DNA of 64,000 bases from Acorus gramineus (GCA_030737835.1 CM060851.1:6747635-6811634); one strand, 5' to 3'; positions 1-12,635 are shown, counted from the first letter of the stretch. Notes: generated from the letters alone by a model not told the origin. Program-made: numbers and translations.

Positions 1-2354
1 TATAACTATAAGAAAATTGGCATACAGCTGTGGTTTTAAACCGTCACTAAAGCCTTAAAACCGCAGCCATTACTTATACCGCCTTTGTGTATACTGTAGT
101 ATTATGTCTTCGCAATGGTTGATCAAAATACAGCTGCAGTTCATTAACAACGGATTTCACAACCGCCACTAAAAAGGCTCCCTGTTCTTTCTACTTTTGT
201 TTTCACACTTTCAGCAGTTCAGGGAGGTAAAACTATAAATATACCCCAAATACCCCCTAACATCAGCTTTTATTATTTTAACAGTTACAAAAACGTGTAT
301 TAATTAAAAAATGCACAAAATATTTTTTCTTAAAATATGTTTTTGCTGCATTTATTAAAATCATAAAACACAATTTAAATTTGTAATACTAAATGGTGAT
401 GTGGTACAGGAAATGAACTTTATATATAAAATCACAAAAGTCCAAAACTAAAATACATCTCAATTTACAAAAAATGAAATTATAAAACAAAAGTTAAAAA
501 TCACTATCTAAAACTAAAAAATTGATTATTGTTCGTGTATCTCTTACATCTTTTCGTCTATCTTCTCCTCCTTTTGTTTCTATAGTTTTTTCTTGCATTT
601 ATTGTGTATTCTTGTTGCTCGCTTGGCCCATGCAATATATCCTCTCACATAATTGATTTAATATCCAAGCTCTTCCTTGTGTAATATGAAAAATGCAAAA
701 GAAAAAAAAAATCTAATTCAAAGATCACATTTTCAATCTAATCATAGGATCAAAACTATAATTGTCAATCCATAATCTAGAATTTCAAAAAGAAAAAAGG
801 AAAAAAAGAGTTATCCAAACCAGTGGCGGAGCTATGATTTTTATAAAGAGAGGGCCTAATGTAACTTATATAAATATTTTCTGAAATTATATCATTATAT
901 TTTTTTTTAGTTTCAATAGCATAAATTAAAAATATATATAAAATGAAATAAATATGTTCATATAAAACGTATCACTGAATAATTATAAAAAATAATCATC
1001 ATATTTTTTAAATTTAGCCTTGGCGAGGTTTCATATTATAAAAATGTTGAATGATTTGATTATTTGGATATTTACGCAAATATTTTAAATTTTAAATAAA
1101 TTAGTAACAATGACAATAAGGTAAAAGGAAAAATTATATACTTTCGAAGTGTTGATAGAGGAGAAGAGAGGATTACAAATTGTAGATTCTTGATTGTGGG
1201 ACAGTTAATGGAATAAAAAGTAAAAATTATGATTTTTTTAAGAGATGATGATTGATATTAAAAACAGTTGAGATACAAAAAAAAAAGAAAAAAAGAAATT
1301 CAAAATTTTTTTTTTTTTCAAGATGGACGCCTAGGTGAAGATGCCGAGGAGTGGAATCCGTGCCTTTATGGCTGTTTGTGGGATATAGATAAAAGAAGGC
1401 TTGGCGGTAAATGAAAAAGAAGAGTAAAAAATTGCTTTTGTTTTATGTGGAGGGGAGAGAGTTAAATAAAAGAAGGGGTGAAGGCACACCATATACGTGG
1501 ATGATCCAGATGGATAATGGATTATTGTTTTATTTTTATTTTTGTTTTTATTTTTTTGAGTTGAGAGCTGTTGCTGTTTAGGAAATTTCATATATAAGTG
1601 AGGCCCATGATCTACGAGCCCTAATTAAAATCAATATACTACAGAAAATTAAAAAGACCTAGAAAAAAATTAAAAGGATCTATAAATAAATAAATAAAAT
1701 TCAAGGGCGTCCCATGCCCCCCGTGGTCCTACGGTGGCTCCACCACTGATCCAAACTAAAGAATATAAAAAATGTACAAGGAAAAAATAGAGAGATCCTT
1801 ACTAGTTATGTGAATTCAAAATGTATGTGACCTGAGCCGGCTTGATCATTCTTCACATAGTTATGTGGAGAATATGGGGAAAGACGTGATTAATGGAGTT
1901 CAAATAAGCCCTACGGAGCTTTGTGGAGATGAGTGCTTTTTTGAATGGGAAGACATTTTTTCAAAGATTGAGGGATAAAAAAATTGCAAAGGAGGAGGAG
2001 TTGCAGCCATAAATGACCCTTATTGGTACAATTTTTAAAAATTCCCGAGCATTTATTAAATTAATTTAATTGTTATGGCTTCCAGAAAAGGCAACACTAA
2101 ATACATTACATTACTGCAGTTTCCAAAACCATAGGCATACATATCATCAAAATTAACATCATAATCCCACATATTTCGCACCCAATTAATTTTTTTATAT
2201 AGCTACACTTCTCTCTCACAAAAAAAATTATTTAGGGAGCTTTCAAAATAATATCACGGTTTTCTTTAAACCGTAGTTATAACATATATATACTCGTGGT
2301 TCATAAAATCACAACAAAAAAAAACGCGTGCCAAAATTTAAATTTCTTGTAGTG
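1..2354. mobile_element. Right part of a CACTA (En/Spm-like) transposon, no transposase seen
   Basis: The right limit at 2343-2354 reads TTTCTTGTAGTG, the reverse complement of the conserved CACTA terminus CACTACAAGAAA. Just inside it (2256-2320), and again at 30-180, are short copies of motifs such as AAACCG and CGGTTTT in both orientations, as expected of subterminal repeats of this superfamily. The other end lies outside the window, so the full length is unknown. No transposase reading frame is visible, so it is probably non-autonomous. A hAT-type element is inserted inside it at 821-1748. Confidence 0.6.
821..1748. mobile_element. Non-autonomous hAT-type element with perfect 8-bp target-site duplication
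   Basis: The ends are CAGTGGCGGAGC on the left and its imperfect inverse GGCTCCACCACTG on the right. They are flanked by identical 8-bp repeats ATCCAAAC (813-820 and 1749-1756). An 8-bp duplication and CA..TG ends are the hAT signature. At 928 bp with no long reading frame it cannot encode a transposase. It is nested in the CACTA element. Confidence 0.85.
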
Positions 2355-2603
2355 TACGTTTGCGTTTTCGAAGTGTGTGTATGTGTGTCTATAATAAGTT
2401 TTGTTTTGTTTTTTTGTTTTATTGGTGTCAAGGCCCCATAAGAGGGCATAGATATATTTATAAACAAAACAACTTAGTTACATAGACATGTGAGGCAGCA
2501 GCAGTTGTGTTAATAAGTTTTGTTGAAATGGACTAATTAATGTGTTTGAAACTTACACTTCAATTGTAACTTGGTGTATTTTAATTTTAATTTTTTTGAA
2601 ATT

Positions 2604-3516
2604 TTTGCATATATACCCTTGTTAAATATCAATTTTATCAAAATACCCTTGCAAAGTCCTGTTGTGTAAAAATACCCCTAAAAAACATTGAGTGAGTGTA
2701 ACTGTACCCCTGCAAAGGCCTATACCACACACGGTGAAGAACTCTGGATTAATCACGGTTAAAAGGTCTAACTCTACATATACATTGACCTAAATGCCTT
2801 TATTAATTTTAGAAATTTGTTTTTGCATAAATACCCCTATTAAAACCCGTGTTTTTGGAATTACCCCTATTATTTCCACCACCACATAAAGACCTCTGAA
2901 ATTTTAATAAATTGTGCAAATTTGTCCCTCCGTTAGTCGTTGATAAGAACGCAGACCAAACCATGGTTAGATTTTTAACCCTATGAGTACCATGTAAAAT
3001 GATCAGTTTATCGCTCACTTAAATCACACACTCTACTCAACCCTACATGAAAAAGAAAGAGAGAAGATTGAAGGATGAAGAAGGAATTATGATTCGACCA
3101 TCCAAGCAAAGCATGGTGAAGGTATTTTGGACTATTTACATGTGATTACGGTGGCTAATGGAGATATTCTAATCAATCCTCAAGAACAATAACCTCATGG
3201 GCAAATTTGCACAATGTATTAAAATTTCAAGAGTATTTATGTAATGATGAAAATAAAAGGGGTAATTATACAAATACGGATTTTAAGAGAAGTATATTTA
3301 CAAAAAAAAAATAAAAACAAAACCCAATTTGTGTAATCTGAAGGTACAAGAGTCATTTCAACACCCATAATGGAATGAAAACGAAAAATATTAATAAAAT
3401 CAGACGGAATTTGACCACGGTGCACGCTTGTACTCACTCAAAGTTTTTGAGGGGTATTGAGTATTTTTAGGGGTATTTTGATAAAAGTGAAATTTAACAA
3501 AGTTATATATGCAAAA
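2604..3516. mobile_element. Nested long-inverted-repeat elements (Mutator-like MITE type)
   Basis: The outer arms, about 2604-2740 and 3410-3516, are imperfect inverted copies. Both hold TTTGCATATATA at the edge and motifs such as ATCAAAATACCCC and GAGTGAGT. A second, distinct inverted pair lies inside, about 2818-2932 and 3200-3305, sharing GAAATTTTAATA and TGTGCAAATTTG. Long imperfect terminal repeats suggest MULE-derived MITEs, one inside the other. I could not define target-site duplications, so the superfamily is inferred. Short reading frames here are not credible genes. Confidence 0.55.
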
Positions 3517-5488
3517 ACCCCTTTTTCAATAAGATTTGGTCTGTATTGTCTGCTTCATGTGCTTATGTTGAATGATTCATTTTAATTTTATTTTTTGTCA
3601 TCACAATATACATATATACAAATATCATTAAAGTTTTATTTACACTTTACAAAACATGTGGAAACTATCGCAGTATTATCTATAAAATTATCTTATTTTT
3701 ATTAGTGTTATTAGCAAACGCCCAAAGTATATATATCTTAGGCAAAAAAAGGTTTTTCCATTTTAAATAATAAATAAATAAATACATAGATAGATAGATA
3801 CGCTTGTGCCGTCTAACAAGCAAATGTGATGGGATGAATGAGTGATTGCCATTACAAGTTGGATGTTTTCTTGCATATTGTTTAAGAATTTGTAGCCCAA
3901 GCAAGATGAAAAAAGAATATAATATGTTCAATTTTGTGTGCAATCTCTACTAGACTATTCCTAACAGATTTTATATTAAAAAACATATATACTCACCTAT
4001 TAAAAATATAATATTATAAAAGGTAAAATATACATTGAAATACAATAATTAATGTATTTTTTAAAGATGAAATTTTTTTTAATTTTCATAGACTGCAATA
4101 AAATAGTACTACAGACGACTGGGGGAGTATTTCTGGGTTGAAGATGTGTGTATTAGCAATCGATTGAAAAACCATAAAATATGTACGTAACTTGTTTTTT
4201 TTATTGGAAATATGTACCCACTTGTTGAATTTATATTTATATCCTTTTTAGAGGGAATCAAAGTTTTATATTCAAACCAAGTTGATTGAAATGGACGCTT
4301 TCTTTGTCCTTCATCGTGTGAAACCATGAACCAAAGAATGAATGACCTATGTGGATAGTTTTCGTGTCTTCTTATTAACAAACCCTATATATTTATCATT
4401 TGATAAATTAAAAAGAAAGACTCAAAGAAGCTGGGACATCCTTCTGATAAGTCAAAATTAAGATAATGAATTATATAACAAGTTCATAAGACGTCATTAT
4501 TCTTTAAATTTCTTAAGTTTTATTACATCCATATTGTCCATACATAGAAATTTCCAAGCAACTTTTTTAATAGCATCAAAGAAACGTCAAGAATAATCTT
4601 TAGGTTTTTTTTTTTTTGTTTTTTTAGTTGACCCATTCTACCTCTCCACTGATTTTATGGTAATTAATAACTTTTTTTTTAATTGGTTGATAATTAATTA
4701 ATATTGTCCATACTTCCATGTTACACAAAGACAGTTTTGACTCTGGCTTAATTATTGGTGCTTAGTTAACATGGTAGCATTTCAAATTTTATTTTTACTA
4801 TACTTTTGAAAAGCTTTTATTTAGTTGTTTTTCATTTTTTTTAATAAACTAAGACTATCATAAGTATAATACATGTAAAAATAGAATATATATCCAAAAA
4901 TTGTTCAAATATATTTCTAAACGTTATGTTAGTAGAGCCAAATGATTGATTGAGCAATATGTTTTTCCATATATGGCAGCTATTTCTACGCGTTTTCCAA
5001 GAGATTATAATATAGACATGCATGTATAACATTAATCATTTTAATTAATTAATATTTTTTATTATTGAAATTTTGAAAAGAACTAGATAGAATACAACAT
5101 GCATAGGATTCAAATCCTTTACGTGACAAATACTAGTAATTCAATTTATCACTTTAATTTTCATGATTTAAATTTCCTTAACTTCAAATGTGAAAAGAAA
5201 AATAACAAACACATATAGACAGACTAATGCCTTCAAATTATATCTAACATTGGAGTACGACCAGAAAATATAACAAACGTATACATGCATGCATTAGATG
5301 AGACATGTCAATATTTTATTAAAGATTGTAGAATGAAAAGATCTAACGTGAGATGAGATAAGTACCAATACCGAATATAAAAGGGATGGGCTCCCCCACC
5401 ACCACCACCAACACCAAGGTGACCGTCATCTTAATTAAGTACTATTTTCTTGATCTTCTCAAATTTCCTTTCCTTCCTCTTCTTCACC
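3517..5488. other. Gene-free AT-rich stretch
   Basis: No reading frame longer than about 90 codons, no splice-linked coding pattern and no RNA gene is recognisable. A diverged repeat shared with 34.4-35.0 kb lies within it (listed separately). The rest is anonymous AT-rich sequence with short A/T runs. Confidence 0.6.
4190..4650. repeat. Diverged repeat, partner at about 34400-34980
   Basis: Blocks in the same order and orientation are shared with 34400-34980. Examples are CCAAGT-TGATTGAAATGGAC against CCAAGT-CAATTGGAATGGAC, then ATCGTGTGA-ACCAT, then ATTTATCATTTGATAAATTA against TTTGTCATTTGATAAATTA. The two lie on opposite sides of the 14-kb tandem duplication and are much more diverged than its units. 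It is either an old dispersed repeat or the trace of an older duplication. Confidence 0.5.
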
Positions 5489-5580
5489 TTCTCATCCAGG
5501 GGCGCAAACAAGGGGGGCGGGCTGGGGCCCGGGCCCCCCCAAGACCCACGCCATGAAGTCTGATTTATGTGGATGATAGA

Positions 5581-5860
5581 AAAGGTTTTTGTATATACCC
5601 CCTCAAAAAAAATTTATATTGTCAAATAGTCCCTTTTAAATTCTATTTTCAACAATACCTCAAAAGGATTTAAATTTTGCATCAATTCCCTTTTAAAGGG
5701 TATTTTTGCATAATACAAATTTTTAAAATTTTGTAGGAATATCTTTTGGAAGAACATGCATGAATAATTAAACCTTTTTAAGAGGCATTGTTGAAAATAG
5801 TAATTTACTAGGATAATTTTGATAAAATGAGATTTTTAAGGGTATGTGCAAAAATCCTAA
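5581..5860. repeat. Inverted-repeat insertion inside the hAT-like element
   Basis: The left arm from 5581 (AAAGGTTTTTGTATATACCC) and the right arm ending near 5860 (GGTATGTGCAAAAATCCT) are imperfect inverted copies. Both arms contain ATTTTCAACAAT and its inverse. The style matches the element at 2604-3516. A matching copy is at about 19725-20010 in unit 2. Confidence 0.45.
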
Positions 5861-6514
5861 TTGAAATGAGCGAGTTTGAAGTTGGAAGATGTTACGTGCA
5901 GGCTTGTTTGTATCCTGATTTATATTAATTTTTTTTATAGAAGTGAAATACATGTTCATATGAAATAAATGTATATATTTTATTTACGTTTCCTATAACA
6001 GTGTTTACAGAGATAGTAGAATATATAATGTGTTAACCAAGTGAAATATTGCATTAGACGTGACAAATACTAACTGAGTATATTAGCGCCCATTGAGATT
6101 TGGAATCATTAGTCTTCTTAAAAAAAAATTTGAAAAGCTTTATTTTCATGTGAATATTGGTATCTGATTTTGAGGGGTTGAAAAGTTATTGATTTGGAGG
6201 TTTTGTTATTTTTTGTTTATTTTGATTTTTCATCATTACTATATTGAGTCTCTCAAAATATTTAGAAGTAAAATTTTCAAATCTCTTTTTAAAATATAAG
6301 CACGAAGGATATCCTTGTATATTTTTGTGATCAATTATTTTCTTCATACATTTTTGTTAATTTTTAAGCTTCATTTTTTTTTTTGTGATGGGAATAGTGA
6401 GTTTTCACGATTTGTTTAGATCTTCTATAGATTATTATGGATATTTAAATCCAGAATAATAAGTAAAAAACATTTTCAATTGTCTTTATTACGTATTAAC
6501 TTATCATATATATA

Positions 6515-6516
<2 letters not shown>

Positions 6517-6569
<53 letters not shown>
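6517..6569. repeat. (TA)n microsatellite, about 26 repeats
   Basis: This is an uninterrupted TA dinucleotide run. Unit 2 has only a short TATATATATC tract at the matching place (about 20667-20680), so the tract expanded or collapsed after the duplication. Confidence 0.9.
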
Positions 6570-6571
<2 letters not shown>

Positions 6572-6675
6572 ATAATTATTCTCCTTATCTTACTCATTCT
6601 CTTAGGTTTTCTGGCCTTCTCTTGCTTTAATTCCTAGCTCCGCCTCTGTTTTCATCCAGCACCAATTCACTTGTC

Positions 6676-6819
6676 CTAGCTTAAAGCGAGGGTGAGTATG
6701 TCTCCCTCCACCACGCCTGCACCCGTGAGGAGTTTCGTTGCACACAGAACGTGAAGGCTGCATTCATCAGATTCACACCAGGCCACCACATCTTCCCCAT
6801 GTCCTTGTTGCGCACACAT
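6676..6819 (-). pseudogene. DC1-domain gene fragment
   Basis: This 47-codon minus-strand frame is locally G/C-rich and includes WCESDECSLHVLCATKLL. That resembles the C1 end of the nearby DC1 protein (SKDRIHVSCAKKLLVEYL), with the H-x2-C zinc ligands in register. No other DC1 module precedes it. At the matching place in unit 2 the Trp codon TGG is TGA, which breaks the frame. It is most likely a relic exon of a DC1 paralogue; chance similarity is possible given the short match. Confidence 0.5.
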
Positions 6820-6946
6820 CATGGACCTAGATAGTAACAAAGTTTATGTACGGTAAATATTTATAAGTGTCATGTTCGATCGGTATGTACATTCATAAAT
6901 CATATATACTTGTTAAATACAGAAAAGTATGAATATCATAATTATT

Positions 6947-7265
6947 CATTACAAGAAAAATTGCTTTTTAGCCAGGAAACTTTTTCTTGATAAAAGTGAT
7001 AATTTCCTTGGTAAAGATATTTCCCAACGAAAATTATCTTTGGTAAGTTCATTGCAGTAATCCAATGGTTCAGTTCCCTTGATAAAAACATTTACCAAGA
7101 AAATAAAATAATTTTCTCGGTATATATGAATGATTTCCTTAGTAAAATTCAAAATATTCATAAGGGCAATTTTCCTTGCAAAAAAACTGTATTATTTTCA
7201 AGGAAATATTTTCTTCATAAATGTAAATTAACTTGGCAAGGAAAGTATTTTCTTGGTAAAATCAT
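6947..7265. mobile_element. Degenerate CACTA-like terminus with subterminal repeats
   Basis: It starts with CATTACAAGAAAAA, one base from the CACTA consensus end. About 300 bases follow, packed with variants of TTTCCTTGGTAAA in both orientations, as CACTA subterminal repeats are. No matching right end was found, so the element is truncated or strongly diverged. The unit 2 copy begins at 21085. Confidence 0.45.
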
Positions 7266-8253
7266 GAATTCAACAACAAAATTTATTTAAGCAAAAGTTT
7301 AACAAAAACAATTAAAACAAAACATGAATTTCCAAATTCACTCTAGCAAATACACATCAAACACCACTTTTACATATATATTTCATAAACATTTTTGTTT
7401 GTAAAGAAGATCCTCCCTGCTTCTGGAGCTCAAAGTGCGGATCAGGCACATTAAAAAACTACAGTCAACAAAAATTAAAATACAGTTAGAAATACCCTTA
7501 CACAACAGTTCACATGAATCACAACAAACAACATTAAAATAATTTCCAACAAAAAAGGCAAAAGACTAGTTAGAGTTGCTCTAAAATGTACTATGATTTT
7601 TAAACAGGGGACTGATACAAAAATGAGGACTACAAATTCTAGTTGTTTAGTATAAAGAAAAACATGTTCCATGCATCGTGTGTTAAATGTGCGAGAAATG
7701 TAGTCTAGAGAAGCAGAACCGCAGCACAGTTGACATGTGAGATGCCTCAGTTCACTTTGAAAAATATCATCCAAGAGCACAAATAGAGTCAACAAATAAA
7801 GGAGTTATGTAGTGTTGTCCAACAAGGAAATGAATGTTCAAATATAACTCACCTTCTAAATAATTATTTATTTACTATAAACATTTACAAATTGATAATA
7901 TTGAAGATCAAACTTGGTTCCTATTGATAACTAATAACTAGCATTATTTTGAGGAAATTTTACATGTATTATACTATAATCATGCATTTTATACACACTT
8001 AAATCCCAAGTCTATATATCCTCTCATTGCTTAAAAGTATCACCACCAGAATTGGATCATGGAAGACTACATCTGCCCCTCTCTGTACATCTGTACCACC
8101 ATTTTTATTTTCTGATGACACATAGCATGTCTAAAAACAGAAGACAAAAGCATGGATTATAAACGTATGAATACACGCCCCCCTTTTAAATAAATAATTA
8201 AAATACACGCCCCCCTTTTAAATCTATATATAACAAATATAGAGAATCTATAA
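7266..8253. other. No confident gene
   Basis: The longest frame is a 106-codon minus-strand one (7475-7795). Unit 2 has a stop in it, leaving 65 codons, and it resembles no family I know. CCCCCCTTTTAAAT is repeated in direct orientation at about 8178 and 8210. Confidence 0.5.
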
Positions 8254-9063
8254 AACTCTGTTTGGTTCGTGTTATTCTGTGATGAAATTTGATTCCATAT
8301 GAGATTACCAGGAAAGTGTATAAAATTCAGTGTTTGGTTGGTGGTAATCTTGATGGTAATTGTAGACCCCACTGGAATTAAAATTCATCCATGTGGAAAA
8401 ATAGGGTGGAATTAGATTCCCACCTTTTGTGATGGTAATCTCAAATTCCACTAGGAATCCTAAATTAGATTACTATTATACCATTTATAAATTAATGAAA
8501 TTACTATGTATATCCCTTCTAAAATAAATAGCATCATCTTCTTCTTTTTTTCTACCACTCATATAATGGGTTTATATAGTCATATAAACTTTTTAACTAA
8601 AAATTTCTGTTATAATTTTTATATGTGATGTGAAAAATCTTAATTGTGTATTAGATATTAATTATATTTTTAAATTTAAATTTTATTTTTGTAGATTGAT
8701 TTAGATATTATTATAATTGATATAATATGTGATGTGTGATGTGGGTTTAGGTCTAAAACAATATCTCCAAATTCTAACTAATAAAATTGGTTATTTAATT
8801 TTTAGGGGAGTTCATAATGTTAAACTAATTTAGAAAATTTATTATTATTATATGTTTAATTACATAATTGGTTATTTTATTTATTTGCATTCATTAAATA
8901 TTTATAAAAAAAAAAATTTTTTTATTATTGTGATATAGATAAAGAAATATATTTTACAAGTACATATAAAATAGTAAGGGTAATTTAGACATTTAAATCA
9001 AATTCCTTATCATTTTCCATATATCAACCAAACTCAAAAAAATGACACGAACCAAACGGGACC
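8254..9063. mobile_element. MITE of the PIF/Harbinger (Tourist) type
   Basis: The terminal inverted repeats are AACTCTGTTTGGTTCGTGT and GGTCCCGTTTGGTTCGTGT (the latter read on the minus strand). TAA flanks both sides (8251-8253, 9064-9066). A 3-bp TAA target duplication is typical of PIF/Harbinger MITEs. The element is 810 bp and non-coding, with a matching copy at 22393-23212. Confidence 0.65.
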
Positions 9064-10370
9064 TAAGACCTAATTTAGTATGTTTCATAACAGGCCGAAT
9101 ATTAATTTTAAAAAACATACTAACAAGGATTCTATTAAATAAAAATCACACGCTATTTTCTTTTTAAACCAAATTAATAACAATAATGATTTACAAGCCC
9201 CATTATAGGCCTCACGTAAGCCCCATGAGATGGCATAAGTGGTATTACCGATAATACTCTCCTAAGCTATCCGCCACTTCAAAAAGTCATTCCGGCCGAC
9301 CTACTCATCTCTAGCAACCGGCGTCACCACCCTTGGATTTCTCTCACTGCCCTCTATCATATGAGAGGTGGTTATGTTATCTTTCGAGCCCTCCTCTGGC
9401 CTCCACATCCTCTTATCTCCACTTACACTTTGTTTTTTAAAATTCAAATACATTTGAAATGTATCTGATAAACAAGTTGCATTATGTTTATGTGAGTTTT
9501 TTTGCACGTGTTTTTTTTTTATTTTATGTAATGTTATTTAACGAATGACTATTTTGTTATGTTAATTATATAATACCAAGTTATATTTTTGCTCCATTTA
9601 TGTGGTTGTTAATCATTTTTTTTCGTTTTTTATGTCTTTTTCATAGTAATCTAATTATATTTTCTGAAATAGTAAGATACATTTTCTAAAAAATCAAGAT
9701 ATATTTGAATTTATGCTATACAATAATCTAAGATTGTTGTTTTACCTCCCAGAAGTGAGCCATGTTGCATCTCTTTTTCTTTTTGTTTAAGTGAATGATT
9801 AATTTGTTATGTTAGCTACATAAGTTTCAGATGCATATTTAAATTTTGAAAACTCACTTGCATTGGAAATTCAATTATAATTAAATTTAGATACATCGTT
9901 CCAGATCCAGTTACATTCTATAAAATCCATATCCCGATATATTTTCAAAACTCAATTGCATTAAAAATTCAGTCATAATTAAAATTCATATACATTGTTC
10001 CAGATCCAGTTACATTAAATGAAATCTACATACATGTTTAATTAACTGCATGCATGACATTGTAGAAGGAATTTCTTTTTCATGTTTTCTATGTATACTT
10101 CTTCCTTTCTTTATCTCATTTCAATTAGTGGAATCACTTACACGTTCTGTTTTTTAGACACATTCATTTTGTTCCTATATGATTTTCAGGTAAAAAAACA
10201 TTTTTTGCTTTAAAATCGATGCCTGCAGCAGCAGCAAATACATTGGGATTAGAAACTCAGATTCCTTCCTCGTTCTTGATCAAGTGTGCAAATTTTCCCC
10301 ATCTTACTCCTCCAATTCCATGATTTCATGAAATGATTAATGGAGCTTGGATGCAATACTACCTGACTTG
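9064..10370. other. Gene-free stretch with a small tandem repeat
   Basis: A locally G/C-richer block (9220-9440) carries a 68-codon minus-strand frame that is intact in both units. It matches no family I recognise, and both units are so similar that intactness says little. The tandem repeat at 9844-10036 is listed separately. Confidence 0.5.
9844..10036. repeat. Two direct copies of a ~98-bp unit
   Basis: Units start at 9844 (TTTTGAAAACTCAC) and 9942 (TTTTCAAAACTCAA). Both contain GTTCCAGATCCAGTTACATT. The same pair is present in unit 2 from about 23967. Confidence 0.75.
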
Positions 10371-10803
10371 CCCATGTTTGGTTCAAGAATATAATTATTC
10401 TGATATTTATAACTATTCTAGTATAAATAAAGATATAATGATTTTGTGTTTGGTTGTGTTTTGAATTATTCTCATGGGGAAACGTAATAATAAAGTTTTT
10501 GTTGTTTGGATAAAATATGAATAAAATGTGGATAAAGATTTATAAAAGATAAAAAAATGATGACAGTTGATTTATAAGAGGTGATGACAGTTGATTTGAT
10601 AGTGGGTCCACATATTCTTTTAGTTTGAATAACCTGGAATAACTTAATTCTAATGGGTGGATGGAATCCATATACCACTTTATACTAATTAATTCTGGCA
10701 TACAGATTCTCATTTATTTTAGTTATCCAAACAATCATAATGAAGTTCTTCTGACTAATTCCAATTTATACCAGGCTTATTCTCTAACGTAACCAAGCAT
10801 GGG
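10371..10803. mobile_element. MITE with CCCATGTTTGGTT ends
   Basis: It starts with CCCATGTTTGGTTCAAGAAT and ends with inverse-related TTATTCTC..AACCAAGCATGGG. A second member lies at 15001-15426, and both recur in unit 2 (24495-25206 with an insertion, and 29346-29771). A diverged, inverted partial relative is at about 62450-62660. The family is about 430 bp. Superfamily not determined. Confidence 0.65.
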
Positions 10804-12635
10804 CCAAGTTTTGATGGCTTCTTTTCACATTGAAATTTTTTTTTTATGGCATTCGATTTTTTTTATGGCATTCGATTTTTTTGGAGAAACTGGTAGAGGT
10901 TTTTTTCAAATATTTGTTTCCGAAAGCCGTAAAGAGTTTGATTTGCTTATTTTTTATTCTCATTCATACGTGTAGAAGTACCACCATACAAAGAAAGATT
11001 AACTATAATAAGCTCACTTTGGTATAGAACACGAGAAATTCGTCTTTATGACCGCAACATAAAAAGAGAGAAGGAGAGAGAAAGTAGGAGAAAAAAACCA
11101 TGGGTTTCTAATGAAGGGTATTTAGGTATTTTACTTTTTCAAGTAATTTAAAAGTCAAACATCCAGCTAATGAGATTATGACACCTAATGGGACTTGTAA
11201 TTGGGGTCTATATTTTGAGGCCCATATAGCAAGATTCAATTAATAATGCTAGAGAGAATCTAAGGAGGATAAGGTAATCACTTTGATTGTAATTACCTCA
11301 CAAATATTTCCTAAAATTATGGATCCCACATCTTACAATATGTTATATGTTTGTTTACTTCCTGGTTGTCTTAAATAACAAAGGGTTCAGTTCTGTGTTT
11401 TGCATGGTGTATTCCTCTTAAAATGTATATAATAAAACTCCCTTCCTTCAGTGAACCGAGCTTGATCAAATCCTAAGGAGCACCTACCTCAAAAACAAAA
11501 TTCCCTTCCTTAAATTTGATATATATTTTAATATTATAATTTTTCTACAAATGCATTCATTAGTCTTATTTTAAGAACCATTTAATAATAAATATTTAAT
11601 TACTTGCATATTTAATGCCATCATATCAATAATTTAAAGTGATCTAATTTTTTTTAATAAATCCAATTAAACTACCCTTCTCAAAATTGCTAATTAATAC
11701 AAAAAAAAAAATATATATTTTAAATTATGAAGTTTGAGTGGATGATCATGCTGCTAGTTCCCATATATTTTAATTTTTAAAAATAGCAAATAAAATTCCA
11801 AAGAAAATTGATATGCTTCATCTAATCTCTTTAACAAAAATGACCCCAAAATAATGCTCCAGCAAATCAGATGCCAAACAAGGAATTATGCAACATATAT
11901 AAGCATTATCAAGCAGAGAATACAGACCAAATCCTATAAATAAATAAAAATTAAAATACACCAAGTTACAGTTGATAAACTGTAAGCTAAAAACACATTA
12001 TTCCATTTCAACAAACCAATTATAAACACACAAATAAAATAAATCTCACTAAACTTTAAAAAATGTATACATATATGTGTTGTTTGGACGGAGAAATTGC
12101 AGTAGAATATATAGGGATAAGGTGAAATAAAGCCTAAAATGGTGTTTGGAAACCTAAAATAAGTGGAAATTCATATGCTTGAATAAGCTGGTATGAAATA
12201 ATATTATTGTACCTCTTCTCCTCTGAAATTTGGTTATTCCACCTTTATCTATTTTAACAGCATACGTGGACTCCACGACGTGGCCCCCTGCAACACATAT
12301 CGGCCCATACATGTACAGTCATTATATGTTGAATTTGAATTTGATGATGGTGTATGAGTATGCTGTGGTGAACGTTACTTAATGATGCATTCCAATTAAA
12401 CAGATATATCTTGAAATTTGAAAAAACATAGAGTGCAACTCTAACCTCCACCAACCACCCGTGAAAAAATGACTATTCCCTTGTTCCTTCTTCTTTACTG
12501 TATTCTTATTATTATAAGGTGCTTAGTACTATATATAATACTATTTGGTGTATTAATACTACTTATATATTCAAGACTGTTTTGTATACTTTACCCATAC
12601 TATTCTTTAACAGTAACTACAAACATTAATTAAAC
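10804..12635. other. No gene recognised; 3' flank of the DC1 gene
   Basis: This is AT-rich sequence with no reading frame of note. It lies downstream of the minus-strand DC1 gene and holds whatever 3' untranslated region that gene has. I see no further repeat with clear ends. Confidence 0.55.

Larger units (their letters stand above)
5497..6648. mobile_element. hAT-like non-autonomous element at the left edge of the tandem duplication
   Basis: The left end CAGGGGCG and right end CGCCTCTG are imperfect inverted repeats. The flanking 8-mers are TTCTCATC (5489-5496) and TTTTCATC (6649-6656), a one-mismatch 8-bp target-site duplication. The 1.15-kb body has no transposase frame. It contains an inner inverted-repeat insertion (about 5581-5860) and a long TA microsatellite. 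The duplicated segment starts 12 bases inside this element, at about 5509. Confidence 0.7.

Noticed and set aside
7475..7795. 106-codon minus-strand frame rich in hydrophobic residues
   Set aside because: The unit 2 copy is cut to 65 codons by a stop, and nothing about it is recognisable.
9301..9507. 68-codon minus-strand frame conserved in both units
   Set aside because: The units are near-identical in non-coding DNA too, so conservation is not evidence of coding; no known domain.
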